From GCA-002050365 sp964237235 (GTDB lineage: Bacteria > Acidobacteriota > Blastocatellia > Pyrinomonadales > Pyrinomonadaceae): a DNA stretch of 64,000 nucleotides. Position 1 is the stretch's first letter. Every line of letters begins with the position of its first letter. The position numbers and the translations under genes are program-made. Shown here piece after piece: positions 50,658-60,920 of the stretch. The stretch spans positions 1-64,000 of the forward strand of contig CAXSGY010000003.1 of assembly GCA_964237235.1 (NCBI GenBank), given 5' to 3'. Below the pieces are notes generated by a model. The model ran no database searches and was not told the origin of the DNA. It saw only the letters and a list, made by a program, of their open reading frames with translations.

Positions 50658-50733
50658 TTAACAGTAAGTGGTAAGTGGTAAATGTAGATCAAAATCCGAA
50701 GGTCTTCATTTACCACTTACCACTTACTGTTAA
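50658..50733. repeat. 27-bp perfect inverted repeat filling the glpX/DUF2085 junction
   Basis: Arms 50658-50684 and 50707-50733 are exact complements with a 22-nt spacer. Each arm consists of the repeated word GTAAGTG (GTAAGTGGTAAGTGGTAA). It begins at the glpX stop and ends 6 bp before the next start. RNA from the leftward transcript would fold into a very strong hairpin directly before the DUF2085 start. Confidence 0.9.
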
Positions 50734-51777
<1,044 letters not shown>

Positions 51778-51926
51778 TTCGTTTTTTTTGAATGTAAAAA
51801 TCTCGTAATACTTATTTGTTAAGGCATTCTAACACTTGTCTAACCCGATTTGAAAAGATATGCTTTTCGATAATATATTTTTACCGAAATTATTTATCAT
51901 TAAAGTTTGAGGAGATTTTCAAAAAA

Positions 51927-52223
51927 ATGACTTATATCGTAGCCGAGCCGTGCATCGAGTGTAAATATACCGACTGCGCGGCGGTTTGCCCGGTCGAAGC
52001 CTTCCACGAATTGCCCGACCGTTTGTTGATTAACCCGGACACCTGCATTGACTGCGACGCTTGCCTGCCCGAATGTCCGGTCGAGGCAATTTTTTCGGAT
52101 ATGTCAATTCCGCCCGAATTTGAAGATTGGCTGGCAAAAAACGCCGAAGCCGAAAATTATCCGATTATCAGCACGAAAATTCCGGCTCTGCACGGCGCGG
52201 GTTGTTCCGGTCCGCCCGAATAA
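51927..52223 (+). CDS. fdxA: 7Fe ferredoxin (FdxA type)
   Basis: 98 aa from the ATG at 51927, with GAGGAG upstream; an upstream in-frame ATG at 51816 has no ribosome site. The two cluster motifs are CIECKYTDCAAVCP and CIDCDACLPECP, as in FdxA proteins with one [3Fe-4S] and one [4Fe-4S] cluster. The Cys found after VCPV in Azotobacter FdI is Ala here. The C-terminus is a short acidic tail ending in GAGCSGPPE. A cytoplasmic electron carrier of unknown partner. It is monocistronic with its own terminator. Confidence 0.9.
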   Translation: MTYIVAEPCIECKYTDCAAVCPVEAFHELPDRLLINPDTCIDCDACLPECPVEAIFSDMSIPPEFEDWLAKNAEAENYPIISTKIPALHGAGCSGPPE

Positions 52224-52247
52224 ATTTTTATTGCTTAAAAAAAGCGA

Positions 52248-52280
52248 GCGATGAAATCCGACAAATTTCATCGCTTTTTT
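52248..52280 (+). terminator. Terminator of the ferredoxin gene
   Basis: A 10-bp stem GCGATGAAAT/ATTTCATCGC (52248-52257 with 52265-52274) followed by six T residues, just after the ferredoxin stop. Confidence 0.85.
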
Positions 52281-52281
52281 G

Positions 52282-52497
52282 TTTGTAGGGGCGACGGCTT
52301 GTCTTTTTTGTTTGTAGGGGCGACGGCTTGTCCTCGCCCGCTGAGCGCGAAAGCGCGAAAAATTCGTCGAACAAGAGAGACGCGAAATTATAATTAAACT
52401 CGAATAGAATTTTATCAAACGTCTTTTCGCTACGCTCATCGGGCGAGGACAAGCCGTCGCCCCTACAAATTCATGGGAAAGCCGTCGCCCCTACAAA
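52282..52497. repeat. Four copies of a GTAGGGGCGACGGCTTGTC word, two inverted
   Basis: Copies lie at 52282-52303 and 52311-52340 (forward) and at 52440-52469 and 52479-52497 (inverted). The 30-bp copy at 52311 is an exact complement of that at 52440. They fill the space between the convergent ferredoxin and receptor genes. This kind of GC-rich intergenic repeat is known in many bacterial genomes as a dispersed element. Confidence 0.85.
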
Positions 52498-52505
52498 AAA
52501 TAATT

Positions 52506-54791
52506 TCAATTCCACCGAATCCCGATGCGCGCGTTCGTCGGCGAGCTGACGGTACGGTTCGGCGTTTTGCCGATTGAGTAGCGTGAGTTGAAAACATTTT
52601 CGACCGCGACGAAAATTTCTACTTTTTCCTTGAGACGCTTTGCCGCGAAAGCATCGAGCTGAAAATAAGGTTCAAGCCGGAACAAATTTAAATCGTCGTC
52701 AAACTGCGCCGACGATGCGCGACTCTGAACGGCGAAACTCCAGCCGCGTTTCGCATAGCGCGTCTGAAACGTCAATTGATGCCGCGCCGTCTGCGGAATG
52801 AACAAATTTTCCAGCGCGCGGTTCGCCGGAAAATCGGTAAAGCGCGAATCGGCGAACAAATATCCGATTGAAAAATTAAATTCCTTCACGCGAGTTTCCG
52901 CCTCAATTTCCGCGCCGCGCGTCAGGGTTCGCCCGACGTTTTGCCGTTGGCGCGTGATTAAATTCGGCGTTATTGACAAAGTTAGGCTCGAAACCGGCTG
53001 TGCGATTCGGGTCACGAAAAAATTTCCGCGCAGAAAAAAGTTTCTTCGATTAAAATTCGCGCCCGCTTCAAAATTTGCGGCACGTTCGGCGCGCAGATTT
53101 TCGTTGGCGAGCGTGTTGACGCTGCCGACGCGAAAACTTCGGTAAAGCTCGTTTAAGGTCGGAGCGCGGAAACTTTTCGAGGCGAGCGCGAAAACCGCAA
53201 CGCTTTTGTTCGCCTGAAAAAGCAGCGAAATCTGCGGGCTGAAAGCTGTTTCGCGGCGGTTTGGAAAATTGATGAAGTTTAATTGATTCGTCGCCAATGT
53301 TTTCGTCGCGCTCGAAGCGTCAAGATTGCGCCAGGCATCGAATCGCGCGCTGCCCGCCAACACGAAACGCGAGCCGAGCCGCGCAAAGTCCTGCGCGAAA
53401 ACGCCGATGCTGCGCTCGCGCCCGCCCGCCGCACTCGCCGAAGTCGCGCGGTTGTTGAAAAATCCGATTTCGTCGCTTGCGCCGCGCACTTGTCGCGCTT
53501 CGACTCCGGCAACGACGGTTTGATTTTTAAAAAATACGCCGGAAAATTGCCCCGAAAATCCCAAATTCCGCGCTGGAACTCTTTGCAGCCGGATCAAACT
53601 TTCGCTGTTCCTGTCCGCGCTGACCGAAGAAAAAGTCTGGTCGTAAACCTGCGTTCCGCCGTAGATGCGCCAGTCCAATTTTGGATTTTGAATTTTGGAT
53701 GTTGGATCTTCAAACGAGAAATCGCCGCCCGCAACGAATTCGCGCAAGTGCGTGCGGTTGATTTGCGCGGGCGTGCCGTTCGTGCGGGCTTCGCCGAAAT
53801 ACGAAGTTTTCACAAAAACGTCGGCTTTGTCCTTAAAATTTTTCGCCAGACGCGCCGAAAGATTCGTGTTTTTTGAACCGGCGAAGCTGTCCGCCACGCC
53901 GCGCTCTCTCGCGTCAACCAAAACATAGCCGCGCGTTTGAAAATTTGCCGCGACGAAATCAGCCGAAAAGCCTCTTTTGGCAAAGCCGAACGCGGTCGAG
54001 CCGGAAAATGTCCGTTGCATTCCGCCATAGATTTCCGCCGAAAACAAATAATTTTCCGTCGTTTTTTTCGGCAAAATATTGATCGTTCCGCTCAAGGAAT
54101 CGCTGCCGTAAAGGCTCGACGCGCCGCCGCGCAAAACTTCGACGCGCTCGACGGAAATCGTCGGCACGCGGCTCCATTGGACCCAGCCGCCGAAAACGTC
54201 GTTGAGCGGAACGCCGTCAACTAAAATCAACGAACGGCTCGCGCCGCTCGCGCCGACACCGCGCAGAGACACGCCCTGCGCCGTCGGATTCGCGTAACGG
54301 CTGCCCGTCCGCCGGAAAAGCGAAAATCCGGCGACTTGCCGCAAAACATCGTCAATCGCCGGCGCGGCGGTCGTCGTAATTTCCTCTTTTGAAAGCGAAA
54401 CGACGCTCGCCGGCGTTTCGCTTAGATGCGTTGCCGAGCGCGTCGCGGTGATAACCACATCCGCCCGGATTGAATCGGGAACGAGCGTAAAAACAGCGTC
54501 GGGTTGAAAATCTTGCAATTTCTCGAAGTTTTGACGTAAAATAGAAAAGCCTTGCGCTTCGACGACGAGCGTAAAACCTTCTTTAACATTCGTCCCGCAG
54601 AAGAATTTTCCGTCCGTTCCCGTTTGACAAAGAATAGTTTGATTAGAGTTTGTAATTATTTTAACCATCGCGTTTTCAATTGTTAAGCCGTCGGAATCAA
54701 CGATTTTACCGCGCAAATCAGCCGCGTTTTCCTGCGAAAACGACGGCAGACAAACGAACAAAACTAAAACGAAAACGGAAATAATCTTCAT
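52506..54791 (-). CDS. TonB-dependent receptor with carboxypeptidase-like N-terminal domain
   Basis: 761 aa from the ATG at 54791, where a signal peptide begins (ISVFVLVLFVCLPSFS); the longer frame to 55109 runs through non-coding sequence. An N-terminal CarboxypepD_reg-like domain (LRGKIVDSDGLTIENAMVKI) is followed by the plug (TPASVVSLSKEEITTTAA ... GVGASGASRSLILVDGVPLND ... VEVLRGGASSLYGSDSLSG) and a beta barrel ending in Trp-Asn. It would import a siderophore, vitamin or sugar across the outer membrane with TonB energy. The loop at about nt 53673-53708 (TSKIQNPKLDW) is encoded by a repeat word of ATTTTGGAT type that looks inserted. Confidence 0.88.
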   Translation of the reverse strand: MKIISVFVLVLFVCLPSFSQENAADLRGKIVDSDGLTIENAMVKIITNSNQTILCQTGTDGKFFCGTNVKEGFTLVVEAQGFSILRQNFEKLQDFQPDAVFTLVPDSIRADVVITATRSATHLSETPASVVSLSKEEITTTAAPAIDDVLRQVAGFSLFRRTGSRYANPTAQGVSLRGVGASGASRSLILVDGVPLNDVFGGWVQWSRVPTISVERVEVLRGGASSLYGSDSLSGTINILPKKTTENYLFSAEIYGGMQRTFSGSTAFGFAKRGFSADFVAANFQTRGYVLVDARERGVADSFAGSKNTNLSARLAKNFKDKADVFVKTSYFGEARTNGTPAQINRTHLREFVAGGDFSFEDPTSKIQNPKLDWRIYGGTQVYDQTFSSVSADRNSESLIRLQRVPARNLGFSGQFSGVFFKNQTVVAGVEARQVRGASDEIGFFNNRATSASAAGGRERSIGVFAQDFARLGSRFVLAGSARFDAWRNLDASSATKTLATNQLNFINFPNRRETAFSPQISLLFQANKSVAVFALASKSFRAPTLNELYRSFRVGSVNTLANENLRAERAANFEAGANFNRRNFFLRGNFFVTRIAQPVSSLTLSITPNLITRQRQNVGRTLTRGAEIEAETRVKEFNFSIGYLFADSRFTDFPANRALENLFIPQTARHQLTFQTRYAKRGWSFAVQSRASSAQFDDDLNLFRLEPYFQLDAFAAKRLKEKVEIFVAVENVFNSRYSIGKTPNRTVSSPTNARIGIRWN

Positions 54792-54830
54792 CACACAAAG
54801 TTTATCAATTCTCAAAACGATAAGAAACAA

Positions 54831-56051
54831 ATGCACGACGGCTTTAAGAACATTGTGAAAAAAACAGCAGAAACAACTGCCGCGCCTCAAAAAACGCCGC
54901 GCCGTAAAATTCTCGTTCTTTTCGGCACGCGTCCCGAAGCGATCAAGCTCGCGCCCGTCGTTTCCGAACTCGCAAAAAATCCGCTTTTTCAAACGATTCT
55001 TGTTTCTTCGAGCCAGCATACGGATTTGCTCGAGCCGTTTTTGAAGATTTTCAATCTCAAAATTGATTTCGATTTGCGGGTAATGACGCAAAATCAAACG
55101 CCGAACCAAATCGCCGCGCGTGTTTTGGAGTCTTTAGATCAAATTTTAGAGCGCGAAACGCCCGAAGCGATTTTCGTGCAGGGCGACACGACGACGGCTC
55201 TGGCGGGCGCGTTCGCCGCGTTTAACCGAAAAATAAAAATCGGACACGTCGAAGCCGGACTGCGTTCGGGCAATCGTTTAAGTCCGTTTCCAGAAGAAAT
55301 GAACCGCCGTCTGATTTCACAAATTGCGACGTGGCATTTTGGCGCGACGAAAAATAACTGCGCGACGCTTTTAGCCGAAGGCGCGGACGCGAAAAGCGTT
55401 TTTCAGACGGGCAATACGGTCGTTGACGCGCTGCAGTTTGTTCTTAAAAATTCAAAGCCGAGCCGGAAAATCGAAAAAATAATTCGGCAAACCGCACCTT
55501 TTAAGCGTATATTGCTGACAACGCACCGCCGCGAAAGTTTCGGCGCGGCGTTGGCGCGGAATTTAAAGATTTTGCGCGATTTCGTCGAAAAGCGCGCCGA
55601 CGTTTGTTTGATTTTTCCGGTTCATCCGAATCCGAACGTGCGCCGGGCGACCGAAGAAATTCTGGCAAACGAGCCGCGAATTTTTCTGCTCGAACCGCTC
55701 GATTACGCCGATTTTGCCGCGCTGATGCGCGTCGCCTGGCTGATCGTTTCCGATTCGGGCGGCGTTCAGGAAGAAGCTCCGAGTTTCGGCAAACCGCTTC
55801 TCGTTCTGCGCGAAAACACCGAACGCCCCGAAGCCGTCGAAGCCGGAATTGCAAAAATCGTCGGCGCGAATTTGGAAACGCTTTTAGCGGAAAATTACGC
55901 CGACGAAACCTGGATAAATTCAATCGGAAAAATCCGAAACCCGTTCGGCGACGGTCGCGCGGCACAACGAATTGTCGAAATTTTGGAACGCGAAGTTTCC
56001 ACGACGAAAAATTACGGCAAAAGTTACAAATCGTCAAACGCAAATGATTAA
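54831..56051 (+). CDS. wecB: UDP-N-acetylglucosamine 2-epimerase
   Basis: 406 aa. Signatures: LFGTRPEAIKLAPV, QGDTTTALAGAFAAF, GHVEAGLRSGNRLSPFPEEMNRRL and SDSGGVQEEAPSFGKPLLVLRENTERPEA. It converts UDP-GlcNAc (or a derivative) to the ManNAc form in the cytoplasm. In the company of DegT, Gfo/Idh and acetyltransferase genes the substrate could instead be a UDP-diacetamido-uronic acid, as in WbpI. It overlaps the next gene by 8 bp. It starts divergently from the TonB receptor. Confidence 0.9.
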   Translation: MHDGFKNIVKKTAETTAAPQKTPRRKILVLFGTRPEAIKLAPVVSELAKNPLFQTILVSSSQHTDLLEPFLKIFNLKIDFDLRVMTQNQTPNQIAARVLESLDQILERETPEAIFVQGDTTTALAGAFAAFNRKIKIGHVEAGLRSGNRLSPFPEEMNRRLISQIATWHFGATKNNCATLLAEGADAKSVFQTGNTVVDALQFVLKNSKPSRKIEKIIRQTAPFKRILLTTHRRESFGAALARNLKILRDFVEKRADVCLIFPVHPNPNVRRATEEILANEPRIFLLEPLDYADFAALMRVAWLIVSDSGGVQEEAPSFGKPLLVLRENTERPEAVEAGIAKIVGANLETLLAENYADETWINSIGKIRNPFGDGRAAQRIVEILEREVSTTKNYGKSYKSSNAND

Positions 56052-57762
56052 ACCTCCGGAAAAAAAGACGCACCTTTTGACCGTTCTGGTCGAAGACTAT
56101 TTTCACGTCGGCGCGTTTGAAAATTTGATACGCGAGCGCAATTGGTCGCGCTTTGAGCCGCGTTTTGAACAAAATACTTTGAAAACGCTCGATTTGCTCG
56201 ACGAGTTTAACGCCAAAGCGACGTTTTTCATACTCGGCTGGATCGCCGAACAAAACCCGCGCATTGTCCGCGAGATCGCCGCGCGCGGACACGAATTGGC
56301 GAGCCGCGGATTTTACCACCGCAGCTTAAAAAATCTGACGGTCGAAGAATTTCGTGAAGACATTCGCCGCACCAATCACGTTCTGGAAGAGGCGGCGGGA
56401 CAGAGAATCGTCGGTTACCGCGCGGCGGAAAAATTGGATTTTAGAAAAGACGAATGGATTTTAGACGTTCTCGCGGAAGAGAATTTCGCCTACGACGCTT
56501 CATTTCTGCCGACGCAGAAGGACGCGAAGGAGAAGCGTTTCGCGCATCAAATTCACCGCAACGGGCGAATCATCGAGGAATTTCCGTATTCGACGCGCAA
56601 CGTCGGCATCGGCTTGCTGCCGATTTCCGGCGGCAATTATTTTCGGCAAATTCCGCACACGTTTATGCGCCACGCCGTCCACGATTGGCAGCGTCGTTAC
56701 GACAAACCGTTTATGATGTATTTCCACGTTTGGGAACTCGACCCCGAACAGCCGCGCATCTCGGCGGCTTCGAGCTATAACCGCATACGCCATTATCGCA
56801 AGCTCGACAAAATGGATTGGGTTATCAGAGAATACTTACGAAAATACGACTTCACGACCGCCGCCGATTTTCTCGGATTAACGAATCAATTACGAATTGC
56901 GAATTACGAATTACGAAGCGAGCCGCTTGTTTTGGAGACGGCGAAAATCGGAATTCAGACTTTGAAACCGGAAATAACGATTGTTATTCCGTGTTACAAC
57001 GAAGAACCGACGCTGCCGTATCTGGCGAACACTCTGCGAAGCGTCGAAGCCGAATTAAAGGAAAATTATCAGCCGAATTTCATCTTTGTTGACGACGCGA
57101 GCCGCGATCAAACCTTCGACAAATTGCAGGAGCTTTTCGGCAATCGCGCCAACGTCAGAATAATGCGCCACGAAACGAACGAAGGCGTAGCGGCGGGCAT
57201 TATGACCGGCATCAAAAACGCGGAAACGGAAATCGTCTGCTCGATGGACTGCGACTGCACATACGATCCGCACGAACTTAATAATATGATTCCTTTGCTC
57301 GCCGAAAACGTTGATATGGTCACGGCTTCGCCGTATCATCCGAAGGGCGGCGTGCGAAACGTTCCCGGCTGGCGTTTGTTTCTGTCGAAAGGCGCGTCGT
57401 TTCTGTATCGCCGCGTGCTGGACGCGCAATTGGACACTTTTACAAGCTGTTTTCGCGTGTACCGGCGCAGCTCGGTCGTTGATTTGGAGTTAAAGGAAAA
57501 AGGCTTTCTGGGCGTGGCGGAATTGTTGGGGAAATTAAATTTAAACGGCGGTCGCATCATCGAATATCCGGCGATTTTAGAAGTTCGCCTGTTCGGTTTT
57601 TCAAAAATGAAAACGGCGCGGACGATTTTCGGGCATCTCAAACTGCTTTCCGATCTCTCAAAAGAGCGCGTCTTCGGGAAATACGCGCAGATTAAAACTT
57701 CTACAGAAAAGGGAAAACCGGCGCGAATCGGCGAAATTATCGAGAACAAAAAGAAAATTTAG
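56044..57762 (+). CDS. Polysaccharide deacetylase fused to a GT2 glycosyltransferase
   Basis: 572 aa from the ATG at 56044, which overlaps the epimerase end; the longer frame begins inside it. Residues ~8-275 are a NodB/XrtA-type deacetylase: TVLVEDYFHVGAF, FNAKATFFILGWIAE, RGHELASRGFYH (HxxxxxxxxH metal site) and RPAE-like GYRAAEK. A linker (~280-296, NQLRIANYELRSEP) is encoded by an AATTACGAATTGCG repeat word. Residues ~300-560 form a GT2 domain (ITIVIPCYNEE, FVDDASRDQT, MDCDCTYDP). Together they may trim and extend a polyprenol-linked glycan at the inner membrane. The fusion at a repeat-derived linker is unusual. Confidence 0.85.
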   Translation: MIKPPEKKTHLLTVLVEDYFHVGAFENLIRERNWSRFEPRFEQNTLKTLDLLDEFNAKATFFILGWIAEQNPRIVREIAARGHELASRGFYHRSLKNLTVEEFREDIRRTNHVLEEAAGQRIVGYRAAEKLDFRKDEWILDVLAEENFAYDASFLPTQKDAKEKRFAHQIHRNGRIIEEFPYSTRNVGIGLLPISGGNYFRQIPHTFMRHAVHDWQRRYDKPFMMYFHVWELDPEQPRISAASSYNRIRHYRKLDKMDWVIREYLRKYDFTTAADFLGLTNQLRIANYELRSEPLVLETAKIGIQTLKPEITIVIPCYNEEPTLPYLANTLRSVEAELKENYQPNFIFVDDASRDQTFDKLQELFGNRANVRIMRHETNEGVAAGIMTGIKNAETEIVCSMDCDCTYDPHELNNMIPLLAENVDMVTASPYHPKGGVRNVPGWRLFLSKGASFLYRRVLDAQLDTFTSCFRVYRRSSVVDLELKEKGFLGVAELLGKLNLNGGRIIEYPAILEVRLFGFSKMKTARTIFGHLKLLSDLSKERVFGKYAQIKTSTEKGKPARIGEIIENKKKI

Positions 57763-57863
57763 CCGGCGCGCGGGGAAAATTTTTTTCGCAACGCTAAAAA
57801 ATTCAAACAAATCAAACTTTTTATTTCGTAAAAATATTTCAAATTCAAATCGAAAATAAAATT

Positions 57864-59093
57864 ATGTCACCTGAAACACAAAAACAAACAGTCAAATTAC
57901 CTAACGATCAGGACATTTCCGGCAGAACCTTCGGCGCGGAGGAAATCGCCGCCGTGACCGAAGTTTTGCAGTCCGGCGTGCTTATCACCACCAAAGGCAA
58001 ATACGGCAAGCTGCTCGAAAAAGATTTTGCCGAAAAGCTCGGCGTGAAATACGCCTACGCCTGCAATTCCGGTTCGGCGGCGGTTCACGTCGCCGTCGCC
58101 GCGATTAATCCGAATCCGGGCGATGAAATCGTCACCACTTCGATTACCGACATGGGCGCGCTGACACCGATTATTTTTCAGGGCGCGATTCCGGTTTTCG
58201 CCGACGTTGACCCGAACACTCTGAACGTCACGGCGGAAACAATCGAAAGAGTTTTGTCCGACAAAACCAAAGCGATTATCGTGACGCACCTGTTCGGCAA
58301 TCCGTGCGAAATGAAAGCGATTATGGAATTGGCTGATTCGCGCAGCATTCCCGTTATCGAAGACACGGCGCAATCGTTTATGGCGAAATGCGACGGCAAA
58401 TACGCCGGAACAATCGGCAAAATCGGCGCGTTTTCGTTTCAGCAGGGCAAACAGATGACGACCGGCGAAGGCGGCATCGTCGTGACAAACGACGACGCGA
58501 TTGCCAGAAGAATGTATCTTTTCATCAACAAAGCCTGGGGTTACGGCGACCAGAATCCCGACCATTATTTCGCTTCGTTAAATTATCGAATGACCGAGCT
58601 GCAAGCCGCGATTGCTTATGAACAATTGAAAAAATTAGATTATTCGGTCGCGCAGCGGCAACGAATGGCGGCGTTGCTCGATGAAAAAATCAAAGACATT
58701 GACGGCATCGAATCCTACAAACCGGCGGACGGTTCGACGATGACTTACTGGAAATTTTGTTTGAGAGTTGACGATACAAAAATCGAAGACGGCGCGGTCG
58801 GTCTTGCCAAAGCGTTAAAAACTTACGATGTCGCATCTGCGCCGCGCTACGTCGTCAAACCGGCGTATAAATGCCAGGTTTTCCGCGACCAAAATACCTT
58901 CGGCGATTCGCATTACCCGTTCAATTTGGCGCGCCCCGAAGCAGTTGATTACAACGACGCGAATTTTCAGGGAACGATCAAGGGCTTGCACGACGTTCTC
59001 GTTTTGCCGATCAACGAAAAATATACGGAAGAACATATTGAGTTTTTAGCCGATTCAATCCGCGAAGCGGTTGAAACCGCCGGAATCAAATAA
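57864..59093 (+). CDS. DegT/DnrJ/EryC1-type sugar aminotransferase
   Basis: 409 aa. PLP-binding Lys in FSFQQGKQMTTGEGG, nucleotide-sugar pocket residues in ACNSGSAAVHVAV and VIEDTAQSFMAK. It transfers an amino group from glutamate to a 3- or 4-keto sugar nucleotide. With the Gfo/Idh and acetyltransferase genes next door it fits the WbpE step: amination of UDP-3-keto-GlcNAc-type substrate. The gap 57763-57863 is AT-rich and should hold a promoter. It ends 5 bp before a long inverted repeat. Confidence 0.88.
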   Translation: MSPETQKQTVKLPNDQDISGRTFGAEEIAAVTEVLQSGVLITTKGKYGKLLEKDFAEKLGVKYAYACNSGSAAVHVAVAAINPNPGDEIVTTSITDMGALTPIIFQGAIPVFADVDPNTLNVTAETIERVLSDKTKAIIVTHLFGNPCEMKAIMELADSRSIPVIEDTAQSFMAKCDGKYAGTIGKIGAFSFQQGKQMTTGEGGIVVTNDDAIARRMYLFINKAWGYGDQNPDHYFASLNYRMTELQAAIAYEQLKKLDYSVAQRQRMAALLDEKIKDIDGIESYKPADGSTMTYWKFCLRVDDTKIEDGAVGLAKALKTYDVASAPRYVVKPAYKCQVFRDQNTFGDSHYPFNLARPEAVDYNDANFQGTIKGLHDVLVLPINEKYTEEHIEFLADSIREAVETAGIK

Positions 59094-59098
59094 AATTA

Positions 59099-59169
59099 GC
59101 CACGAATTACACGAATAGCACGAATAAAACCATCAGGAAATCATTCGTGTTATTCGTGTAATTCGTGGC
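59099..59169. repeat. 27-bp inverted repeat at the DegT/Gfo-Idh junction
   Basis: Arms 59099-59125 and 59143-59169 pair with one G-T-type difference, enclosing 17 nt. Each arm repeats the word ACACGAAT/ATTACACGAAT. It starts 5 bp after the aminotransferase stop and ends 10 bp before the next ATG. Confidence 0.9.
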
Positions 59170-59179
59170 AAAAAATAAT

Positions 59180-60184
59180 ATGAACAAACTAAAATTTGCA
59201 CTCATCGGAACGGGCGGCATCGCCCAAACTTACGCGCAGGCTTTTCAGCAGAGCGAATGCTGCCGGCTCGTCGCGGTCGCCGACATCAATCAGGAATCGG
59301 CGAAGGCGTTTGCCGAACCGCTCGGCGCGAAGTATTTTGAAGATTACAAAACTCTCGCTGAAAATGCGGAAATTGACGCGGTGATCGTCTCCACGCCGCC
59401 GAACACGCATCTTGAAATCGCCGGGTATTTTATGCGGCGCGGCACGAACGTTTTATGCGAAAAGCCGCTCTGTCTGTCCGTCGCCGAAGCCAAACAAATG
59501 ATCGAAATCGCCGAAGAAACCGGCGTTGTGTTTACGATGGCGACCAAGTTTCGCTATTGTTCCGATGTCGTCAAAGCCAAAGCGATTTTAGCGTCGGGCG
59601 TTCTCGGCGAAGTCGTCCAGTTTGAAAACGCTTTCACGGCGAAGGTCGATATGTCGAAACGCTGGAATTCACAATTCGAGATTTCCGGCGGCGGCGTTTT
59701 GATGGACAACGGGACGCACTCGGTAGATATTATCCGCTACTTTTTAGGCGCGATCACTGATGTTCTCGCGCTCGAAACTTCGGGAACGCAGAATCTGAGC
59801 GTCGATGAAAACGTCAAATTGCTGGCGAAAACCGAAGGCGGCGTAGCGGCAAGCGTCGATTTAACCTGGGGAATCAACAAGGAACTGCCGAATTTCATCA
59901 GCATTTACGGCACAAACGGTACACTGCACATCGGCTGGCGCGAATCGAAATACAAACTAAATTCATCGCCCGACTGGAACGTTTTCGGCAAAGGCTACGA
60001 CAAAGTTCAGGCGTTCAAATCGAAGATCGAAAACTTTCGCAACGCGGTTGCGGACGGCGAAGAACTGCTGACCAAACCCGAAGACGCTTTGGCTTCCGTC
60101 GAAGTGATCGAAGCGGCGTATAAATCGCTCAATCAAAATCTCTGGCAGAAAGTCATCGAAAAAAGTGAAACCGCGAAGAAGTAA
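59180..60184 (+). CDS. Gfo/Idh/MocA family oxidoreductase
   Basis: 334 aa from the ATG at 59180; the GTG at 59165 lies inside the inverted repeat and is unlikely. Rossmann motif ALIGTGGIAQTYAQAF for NAD(P), the family Lys in NVLCEKPLCLSV, and DNGTHSVDIIRYFLG for the substrate site. It likely oxidises the 3-hydroxyl of a UDP-N-acetyl-sugar (WbpB-like), feeding the DegT enzyme. An A-rich leader without Shine-Dalgarno follows the hairpin. Confidence 0.88.
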   Translation: MNKLKFALIGTGGIAQTYAQAFQQSECCRLVAVADINQESAKAFAEPLGAKYFEDYKTLAENAEIDAVIVSTPPNTHLEIAGYFMRRGTNVLCEKPLCLSVAEAKQMIEIAEETGVVFTMATKFRYCSDVVKAKAILASGVLGEVVQFENAFTAKVDMSKRWNSQFEISGGGVLMDNGTHSVDIIRYFLGAITDVLALETSGTQNLSVDENVKLLAKTEGGVAASVDLTWGINKELPNFISIYGTNGTLHIGWRESKYKLNSSPDWNVFGKGYDKVQAFKSKIENFRNAVADGEELLTKPEDALASVEVIEAAYKSLNQNLWQKVIEKSETAKK

Positions 60185-60186
60185 TC

Positions 60187-60278
60187 AACCACATAGAAAC
60201 ATAGAACACATAGAAAAGCTTAAAACGTTTTTTTGATAACCTGTTGTTTTCCTATGTGTTCTATATTTCTATGTGGTT
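60187..60278. repeat. 27-bp inverted repeat at the Gfo-Idh/acetyltransferase junction
   Basis: Arms 60187-60213 and 60252-60278 pair with one mismatch across a 38-nt spacer. The arm repeats CATAGAA-type words (ACCACATAGAAACATAGAA). It begins 2 bp after the upstream stop and ends 8 bp before the next ATG. Confidence 0.9.
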
Positions 60279-60286
60279 AAAAATTT

Positions 60287-60904
60287 ATGCCTAAAATTCA
60301 CCCGACGGCAATCATCGAAGAAAACGTGCGTATCGGCGAAGGCACGAGCGTTTGGGATAACGTGCATATCCGGCGCGGCGCATCAATCGGCGAAGAATGT
60401 ATTGTCGGCGAAAAAACTTATATCGCCTACGATGTCAAAATCGGCAATCTGGTGAAAATCAACGCGATGGTTTACATTTGCGCCGAAGTAACGATTGAAG
60501 ACGGCGTGATGATTTCCGCCTCAACAACGTTTACCAACGACCGTTTCCCGCGCGCGACGTTTCCCGATTTAAAAACTCTGCGACCGAGCGAACCTGACGA
60601 ACACACCTTAAAAACTCTCGTCCGCGAAGGCGCGACCATCGGCGCGGGCTGCATTATCGGCAATGATTTGGAAATCGGACGCTGGGCGATGGTCGGAATG
60701 GGTTCGATTGTCACCAAAAGCGTTCCCGATTTTCATCTCGTTCTGGGAAGTCCGGCGCGTTCAATTGGCGCGGTTTGCAAATGCGGACAGCTTTTTCATA
60801 GATTTTCGGCTGAAGACGCGGAAGAATTTGCAGCGAAATGTTCGGCTTGCGGTCTGGAATATGAGATTAAGAAACTTAAAGTAAGCGAGAAACATCTATC
60901 ATAA
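60287..60904 (+). CDS. Hexapeptide-repeat N-acetyltransferase (WbpD-like)
   Basis: 205 aa. A left-handed beta helix is built from hexapeptide repeats (VRIGEGTSVWDNVHIRRGASIG, VKIGNLVKINAMVYICAEVTIEDGV, ATIGAGCIIGNDLEIGRWAMVGMGSIVT). The active-site loop contains STTFTNDRFPRATF, as in WbpD-type sugar-nucleotide acetyltransferases. A C-terminal Zn-ribbon-like tail has CKCGQLF and CSACG. It probably acetylates the 3-amino group made by the DegT enzyme. It is the last of the sugar-nucleotide genes before a TonB_C gene. Confidence 0.88.
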   Translation: MPKIHPTAIIEENVRIGEGTSVWDNVHIRRGASIGEECIVGEKTYIAYDVKIGNLVKINAMVYICAEVTIEDGVMISASTTFTNDRFPRATFPDLKTLRPSEPDEHTLKTLVREGATIGAGCIIGNDLEIGRWAMVGMGSIVTKSVPDFHLVLGSPARSIGAVCKCGQLFHRFSAEDAEEFAAKCSACGLEYEIKKLKVSEKHLS

Positions 60905-60920
60905 GATTCAGGAGAAAATT

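Noticed and set aside
54792..55109. Longer N-terminus of the TonB-dependent receptor
   Set aside because: It overlaps the divergent epimerase gene and would bury the signal peptide at residue 107.
57897..58565. Leftward 222-aa ORF opposite the DegT gene
   Set aside because: Antisense shadow; no ribosome site or domain.
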